Source of the DNA: Breviolum minutum Mf 1.05b.01
Lineage: Eukaryota > Sar > Dinophyceae > Suessiales > Symbiodiniaceae
Direction: 5' to 3'
NCBI GenBank assembly: GCA_000507305.1
Contig: DF240498.1
Span: 59,384 to 123,383, forward strand
Length of the DNA stretch: 64,000 nt
The notes under the pieces were generated by a model that did not search any database, was not told where the DNA came from, and worked only from the letters and a program-made list of their open reading frames with translations. Numbering within the stretch: position 1 is the first letter of the stretch; the number at the start of each line of letters is the position of its first letter. Made by a program: the position numbers and the translations under genes. Positions 58,701 through 64,000 of the stretch are shown here, piece after piece.

Positions 58701-61700
58701 ATGGCGGAATTTCGATTGTATACTGGAGGGTGGAACTACTGGGTCACCAGAGAGGTATCTTGAACAGCACTGACAAAACTGTGTGTCTTCTAAATAGCAC
58801 ATATGAACAATTTTGCTTAAGGAATGAACATGTCTTTTTGCAGCAACTTTCTGGTCGTGTTGTATATATCTACCTCAGGACATTTTTATGCCTTACTGAG
58901 ACGTGAAGAACTGCCTACACCAACTGACATTCGGATCACCAGAAACTTGGCACAATAATTGAAGAGTCTGGCATGGTTCTTGTGTCAGATCTTGTGATCT
59001 TGTTGTGTAAATGTGATCTTGAGTTGTGATATTGACTTGTTACAAATGGTTTGGGTCAAGATCTTGAGGTCAAGGTGCACCGTATGTGGGGAAGCCCATA
59101 GCAGCCTTCCTGGAGTTTGCAAGGCAACAGGATCTTGTCGAGACTCAGTTGGAGCTACGTGGACAATCGTACGGCCAGCTCACTGCGAAGCCTCTTCTTA
59201 CAAATCCTACAGGACCACGTCCGGAGAAGCGTACAGACGGTTTCAACAGAAAAGGCCCACAGGGATTGCAGAACGTTACGTCTAAGGCGTTTACAATGCT
59301 AGGTGAGCTTCCTCCGCCACCCCCTTTGCCGCCTCGGATTGCAACGGATCCGCTGGCAGATGTTCCTCCCGCCCTGCCTTTGCCTAAGATCCGTCCAGTC
59401 GATCAAGCATCCTCTTCTCATGTCCGTCCTCCTATCCATCCTTTTCCACCTCTACCTCCTCCCTTTTTCATTCCTCTTCCTGTGGATCTATCTTATGGCC
59501 CTGTGCCTCCACCTCCACGAGCACACATGCCTACCCGCCGCGTGTCGAAGCACCGTATTACTGACCCAAAGCGAAATCGAGATATCCATGGAAAGAACCA
59601 GAGAGAGCTACTTGAGTTGATTTTATATCATATTTTTTAATTGCAATATTTATAGTTGTTCTTCATATATCAAAGCTGGCTTTCTGCTGTGTGTTCCCTT
59701 GAAAGAGTTTTTTGGAAATCAAGGTTGTGTTCCTGCAAATTTCTGACTGGTTAACAATGTTGTGTTCTTGTTGTTGTGGAAAACAATGCTGTGTTCTTGA
59801 GATTATTGAAAAATATTTTGGATANATACTGGAGGGTGGAACTACTGGGTCACCAGAGAGGTATCTTGAACAGCACTGACCAAACTGTGTGTCTTCTAAA
59901 TAGCACGTATGAACAATTTTGCTTAAGGAATGAACATGTCTTTTTGCAGCAACTTTCTGGTCGTGTTGTATATATCTACCTCAGGACATTTATGCCTTAC
60001 TGAGACGTGAAGAGCTGCCTACACCAACTGACATTCGTATCACCTGAAACTTGGCACAATAATTGATGAGTCTGGCATGGTTCTTGTGTCAGATCTTGTG
60101 ATCTTGTTGTGTAAATGTGATCTTGAGTTGTGATATTGACTTGTTACAAATGGTTTGGGTCAAGATCTTGAGGTCAAGGTGAGCCGTATGTGGGGAAGCC
60201 CATAGCAGCCTTCCTGGAGTTTGCAAGGCAGCAGGATCTTGTCGAGACTCAGTTGGAGCTACGTGGACAATTGTACGGCCAGCTCACTGCGAAGCCTCTT
60301 CTTACAAATCCTACAGGACCACGTCCGGAGAAGCGTAATGATGGTTTCAACAGAAAAGGCCCACAGGGATTGCAGAATGTTGCGTCTAAGGCGTCTACAA
60401 TGCTAGGTGAGCTTCCTCCGCCACCCCCTTTGCCGCCTCGGATTGCAACGGATCCGCTGGCAGATGTTCCTCCCGCCCTGCCTTTGCCTAAGATCCGTCC
60501 AGTCGATCAAGCATCCTCTTCTGCTTCTCATGTCCTTCCTCCTGTGCATCCTTTTCCACCTCTACCTCCTCCCTTTTTGATTCCTGGCTTACCTGTGGAT
60601 CTATCTTATGGCCCTGTGCCTCCACCTCCACGAGCACATGCCTACCCGCCGCGTGTCGAAGCACCGTATTACCGACCCAAAGCGAAATCGAGATATCCAT
60701 GGAAAGAACCAGAGAGAGCTACTTGAGTTGATTTTATATTATATTTTTTTAATTGCAATATTTATAGTTGTTCTTCATATATCAAATATATTTCTGCTGT
60801 GTGTTCCCTTGAAAGAGTTTTTTGGAAATCAAGGTTGTGTTCCTGCAAATTTCTGACTGGTTAACAATGTTGTGTTCTTGTTGTTGTGGAAAACAATGCT
60901 GTGTTCTTGAGATTATTGAAATATATTTTGGATATTGTGTGTGATGCTGCAACTAAGGTGAATCAACAGGGCGTGAATGATGATGACGATGAGTTTGAAG
61001 AAATAAAAGAAGAGGAGGAAGAAACGGTGGATGTAAAGGTTTCTTGATATCTATTGTTTAATTCTTGAAAGGCTTCATGGGTTCTTGAGTTCTTGAAACA
61101 TTTCATTGTTGGTTCTTAACTTGACGTCATTGATGAAGAACCATGTTCTGTTTGGCCCAGGAAGAAGATTCCGAAGCTGCTGTGCCTGATCCAAATGAAG
61201 TTTCTCCTACTTTGGTAGATTCAGTTTCTTTGGAAGCAACTCGGTACATTTGGTTCTTGAAACTTCTTGTGATTTCACTGCTGATATTGAAAGAGGAGAC
61301 TTCATTTGTTCTTTTACTGTATGCTTTGTTTATGCAAGGAGCCAGCAGAGAATGTTCAACAGGAATCTATTGAAGAAGAACCAAGTGCAGCGATCGTTTC
61401 TCGGTCCATATATACAATATATATATATATATTGGGTTCTTGAAAGACTTTTGGCTCTTGAAACTTGTGAAAGTTCTTGGAACATTTTATTGATATTTTA
61501 ATTTGTTTTGTTTGCTAAGGAGGATCCATATGCTTTGACAGCCGAAGCAATTGAAGATGATCCAGCGGCGGTTTCTGGGTATATATACTTGAGTTCTTGA
61601 AAAACCTTGGTTTCTTGAAACTTGAAAGTTCTTGGAACTTTTTTTTGGGTATTTTACTTTTTTTGTTCGGCCTTTCAGGATCCATATGCTGGACTCTATA

Positions 61701-61873
61701 TGCAACTGCAAGAGGAAGATGAACACACGTCTGCGATTGTTTCTTGGTTTACTTGTATATATTTACATAGTTCTTGAAACAGCACTAGTTGTGGTCTTGA
61801 AACATTTGGCTATTGAAACTTGAAAGCTCTTGAAAGACTGTATTGTTCGGCCCAGGATGAACCTGAAGAATGA
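58701..61873 (+). CDS. Multi-exon gene: short N-terminus, proline-rich domain, acidic tail
   Basis: Proposed exons: 58701-58754 (MAEFRLYTGGWNYWVTRE, donor GAG|GTATCT), 58844-58853 (10-base exon, CAACTTTCTG), the proline-rich exon (60179 to about 60717, or its twin at 59075), 60958-61038, 61161-61223, 61339-61395, 61520-61570, 61679-61738 and 61856-61873 with stop. Phases agree throughout the tail, and the micro-exon supplies the base needed to enter the proline-rich frame. The proline-rich exon stops at 60724-60726 unless a GC donor at 60718 is used, so the tail could be a separate gene; the in-phase GC site and close spacing favour one gene. No known catalytic domain; probably a scaffold or adaptor. 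Confidence 0.55.
59075..59640 (+). CDS. Proline-rich exon, left-contig version
   Basis: Starts with PYVGKPIAAFLEFARQQDLV, then a segment with GELPPPPPLPPRIATDP. Relative to the twin at 60179 it has two extra bases near 59525, so its last 30 residues are out of frame (MPTRRVSKHRITDP). It ends 185 bases before the N at 59825. Probably the same locus as the twin (other haplotype or contig-end error). Confidence 0.6.
60179..60726 (+). CDS. Proline-rich exon, right-contig version
   Basis: About 180 residues. A helical start (EFARQQDLVETQLELRGQLY), then proline-rich stretches GELPPPPPLPPRIATDP and HPFPPLPPPFLIPG, then a basic, aromatic end (RVEAPYYRPKAKSRYPWKEP). PPPPPLPPR is of the type bound by SH3 and related domains. 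This version keeps the frame to the end. It stops at 60726 or splices from a GC donor at 60718. Confidence 0.65.
60958..61873 (+). CDS. Acidic tail in six exons
   Basis: Exons 60958-61038, 61161-61223, 61339-61395, 61520-61570, 61679-61738 and 61856-61873 all start directly after AG, begin with G, and are whole codons long (27, 21, 19, 17, 20 and 6 codons including the stop). Products are Asp/Glu-rich: NDDDDEFEEIKEEEEETVDV, EEDSEAAVPDPNEVSPTLVD, EPAENVQQESIEEEPSAAI, EDPYALTAEAIEDDPAA, DPYAGLYMQLQEEDEHTSAI, DEPEE. The third and fourth tail exons' neighbours share the EDPYA/DPYAG start, so exon duplication is possible. Confidence 0.7.
61039..61855 (+). repeat. Five similar introns (introner-like family)
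   Basis: Introns 61039-61160, 61224-61338, 61396-61519, 61571-61678 and 61739-61855 (122, 115, 124, 108 and 117 bases). All start GTTTCT, all are phase 0, all contain GTTCTTGAAA or TTCTTGAAA, and all end in AG before a G. Three end in a TTSGGCC tract plus AG (TTTGGCCCAG, TTCGGCCTTTCAG, TTCGGCCCAG). Confidence 0.7.
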
Positions 61874-62274
61874 TCATTGCATTTCGAGGTGGCAAAAACT
61901 CGCCGCTTTTGCATGTTTTTCAGGTTCAGACAAGTTCACGTAGCCAGCCGATCGCAAATTTTGCTGGTATAGCATTGTCTGTTGAACTTGTGTGAAGGCT
62001 GTTTGAAGGATCAACACTTGCCAAATGTGAATGTATAGAAAAATTGCAAACTGTTCTTGAAACATTCATTAGTTCTTGTTGGCTGATACTGTGAAAAAAC
62101 AAAGCACTTAGGCCACATATGGTTTTTGAATGGCACTGTGTATCCTTGGATAAGAGTTCTACTGCTTCAGTTTGTTGAAGTTCATTGTGGAGAATTGTGG
62201 AGCACTGCGTGTGCTGAAAAAAATAAGATGACGAACTGCGGCTGACTTCTGATATTGATATACTTTCTTCAGTC
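61874..62274. other. 3' flank, no gene
   Basis: Contains one GTTCTTGAAACATTC word (62050) like those of the introns; otherwise no frame. Confidence 0.4.
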
Positions 62275-62570
62275 AAGAACTCTAGATGGATTCAACAACA
62301 CATTGAAATATATACGAAGTCAAGATGGATTCAAGAACATATTGATTCAAGAATTTAGGATGGATTCAAGAACTCTAGATGGATTCAACAACACATTGAA
62401 ATATATACGAAGTCAAGATGGATTCAAGAACATATTGATTCAAGAATTTAGGATGGATTCAAGAACTCTAGATGGATTCAACAACACATTGAAATATATA
62501 CGAAGTCAAGATGGATTCAAGAACACATTGATTCAAGAATTTAGGATGGATTCAAGAACTCAAGATGGAG
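62275..62570. repeat. 93-bp tandem repeat, 3.1 copies
   Basis: Units begin at 62275, 62368 and 62461, with a partial fourth at 62554; they are identical apart from one or two bases. Each unit holds several TTCAAGAA words, the reverse complement of the intron motif TTCTTGAA. The 106-residue ORF across it is repeat-driven (93 is a multiple of 3). Confidence 0.9.
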
Positions 62571-62612
62571 TCTAAAACTTGGTGAAACTTTGAAAACGTG
62601 AAACATTCTCNT

Positions 62613-62790
62613 CAAACAGGTCCACAACGTTCTTGAGGAAGTAAATAGTCGCAGGCAGCCTGTGCAAGTTGGGTCTTTCATTGCTTGGGTACATGTGTTT
62701 CACCTGTGAATATTTTGGATCAAAAAGAACTCCGGATATATCTGTATCGACTTGTGCTACTATCTCACGTTGGATCTTGATTGCCGCCAT
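62613..62790 (-). CDS. Rival minus-strand frame, divergent from the 62.8-kb ORF
   Basis: From ATG at 62790 the frame reads MAAIKIQREIVAQVDTDISG and VKHMYPSNERPNLHRLPATI up to the N at 62611. It is protein-like, and a third frame on the plus strand is open too. Its ATG overlaps that of the plus ORF (CATG). It may be the 5' end of a divergent gene cut by the contig join. Confidence 0.35.
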
Positions 62791-63424
62791 GCCTCAATGG
62801 CTCTACCGTTGGGCTGTTCCCTCCAAGACTGAGCTTTGCGTCGATGATTGCTCGTGCCTGAGGATTTGGCAACCTGCCAAGCCTCGGATGGAGCAGAAAA
62901 TGACACATCATTTGGAAAATGATATGTTGCTGTTGGGCATGAAAGAATTGTTTACGGAAGACGGTTGGACTAGCCGTAAATATACATTGTCAAGTATGCT
63001 CTTGGATTGTTATTTGTTCACACATCCACAGCATGAAACTTTGATCTTCAAAAAAGTAGGAGGTCCAATCGTGACCTTACATCTTGGTGAAGTAGTGGAT
63101 TCTCCTTTTACATTGCTACCATGCGCAGCTGTTCACACTGAGCTCCGCTTAATGGACGGCAGTGTTTTGACCAGCAAGTTGATGCCTTTCACTGATAGGC
63201 TTGAGGACTTTCTAGATTTCTCAGTCAAAGATCGAAGGTTCCGTGCGAAGTTCACGCTTTGGGACCTTGAATCTAAAGAAATCCTGTCACCGTGGGGCGA
63301 AGTAATTCATCGCGGTCTCAAGTTTGATTTTGTGTGGCGTTGTTATCAGATCCACGAGGCAGGTTCCATAGAGCATGCCTTTTGCGACTGCCAGCGATCT
63401 CTCAAAAGGCAAAGGCTCACATAA
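62789..63424 (+). CDS. 211-residue ORF, unknown protein
   Basis: ATG at 62789, stop at 63422-63424. The product reads MPQWLYRWAVPSKTELCVDD, DDC, LENDMLLLGMKELFTEDGWT, LLDCYLFTHPQHETLIFKKV, MPFTDRLEDFLDFSVKDRRF and FVWRCYQIHEAGSIEHAFCD. It is a mixed alpha/beta composition with no transmembrane segment. The frame is open further up to 62669, but there the minus strand carries a rival frame, so the ATG at 62789 is preferred. No family recognised. It is the longest uninterrupted host-like ORF in the window. Confidence 0.65.
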   Translation: MPQWLYRWAVPSKTELCVDDCSCLRIWQPAKPRMEQKMTHHLENDMLLLGMKELFTEDGWTSRKYTLSSMLLDCYLFTHPQHETLIFKKVGGPIVTLHLGEVVDSPFTLLPCAAVHTELRLMDGSVLTSKLMPFTDRLEDFLDFSVKDRRFRAKFTLWDLESKEILSPWGEVIHRGLKFDFVWRCYQIHEAGSIEHAFCDCQRSLKRQRLT

Positions 63425-63711
63425 AATGCTCAAAGTGGATTTGCGTGATGAGAAAGTATAGAAATCACAAAATCATAAAGCATATGCATTGTAGTTTTGG
63501 TTCTTGTAATGTTGTTCTTGGAAAATTCTTGAAACTGTATTCATTAGTTCTTGTATTCAAGCTTTTGGTTCCTAAGTCTTTGAGCTTGTGCTAGACAAAA
63601 GTTGGGCCCGCATGTCTTGACGGCTGTCAGCTGTCATGTGTTTTTGAAAGCATTTCTGAAGAGATGCTCTGGAGATTGCCACAAAAGAATCTGAGCAGCT
63701 GTGAACTGAGT

Positions 63712-63775
63712 GATTCAAAAACATAGAAAATCAAGAAAATGTGGTTCAAAAACATAGAAAATCAAGAAAATATTG
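63712..63775. repeat. Direct repeat of 29 bp, two copies
   Basis: TTCAAAAACATAGAAAATCA + AGAAAATG(T) occurs twice in tandem just before the palindromic repeat. Confidence 0.8.
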
Positions 63776-63809
63776 AAACATTTGAAAATATCATAATGCA
63801 AAGTACATT

Positions 63810-64000
63810 GAAACCAATGCACTTTGCATTCGAAAGTGCATTATACATAATGCAGTTTGCATTCAAAAGTGCATTATGCATAATGCACTTTTGTTAGCAT
63901 AATGCACTTTCGATACAAAAGTGCATTATAGATCAAGAAAGTACATTATGCATAATGCACTTTTGTTAGCATAATGCACTTTCGATACAAAAGTGCATTA
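63810..64000. repeat. Palindrome-rich 72-bp repeat reaching the window end
   Basis: GTGCATTATGCATAATGCAC, a perfect 20-bp palindrome, at 63869-63888. A variant follows 72 bases on, with the shared spacer TTTTGTTAGCATAATGCACT. AAGTGCATTA and its complement recur about ten times. It continues beyond the window. Confidence 0.85.

Noticed and set aside
58720-60930. True tandem gene duplication
   Set aside because: The single N lies exactly at the junction and the second copy starts inside exon 1; an unmerged contig overlap explains it better.
1-64000. tRNA, rRNA, CRISPR array or spliced-leader relic
   Set aside because: No T-loop GGTTCRANYCC with a matching cloverleaf, no rRNA core, no spaced short palindromic repeats with unique spacers, and no CCATTTTGGCTCAAG-like sequence was seen by eye.
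63810-64000. CRISPR-like array from the terminal palindromes
   Set aside because: The spacers are themselves repeated and the genome is eukaryotic in character.

Overview
The window looks like nuclear DNA of a dinoflagellate, most likely a Symbiodiniaceae-type genome. The grounds are: an RCC1-like protein built from 41-residue repeats behind a ubiquitin-like N-terminus, a family typical of these algae; coding sequence cut into many exons of about 50-250 bp; genes that keep one orientation over tens of kilobases; low gene density; and much satellite and microsatellite DNA. No rRNA, tRNA, CRISPR array, bacterial operon or spliced-leader relic was found. The assembly is imperfect: N gaps at 21074-21864 and 41085-41497, and single Ns at 23995, 56121, 59825 and 62611 that look like contig joins.

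Layout. From 0.2 to 34.2 kb nearly all credible exons are on the minus strand. They include a dense run at 1.4-5.6 kb, more at 6.2-14.7 kb (two of them, 14697-14594 and 14286-14134, join in phase), an AT-rich island at 17.6-19.5 kb with a decayed 85-bp repeat, the RCC1-like gene at 20.45-22.25 kb, a block of mini- and microsatellites at 22.8-24.25 kb, and a gene at 31.8-34.2 kb that resembles the cytidine/dCMP deaminase family. From 34.7 to 43.5 kb lies a repeat province: a satellite of about 355 bp, partly ordered as a 710-bp dimer, flanked on both sides by copies of an unknown plus-strand gene family. Minus-strand exons resume at 44-54 kb, with a good gene at 48.56-50.70 kb. A fossil retroelement occupies 55.5-57.7 kb.

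From 57.8 to 63.4 kb genes are on the plus strand. The best one (58701-61873) encodes a short N-terminus, a proline-rich domain and an acidic tail split into six tiny exons. The five introns of the tail are 108-124 bp, all phase 0, all start GTTTCT, share the internal motif GTTCTTGAAA and mostly end in a TTSGGCC-type tract plus AG. They read as copies of one another, as introner-like elements would. The N at 59825 makes the first half of this gene appear twice; I read this as two overlapping contigs left unmerged rather than a true tandem duplication.

Most exon calls are reading-frame plus splice-site inferences made by eye, without homology search; functions are named only where a motif could be seen.
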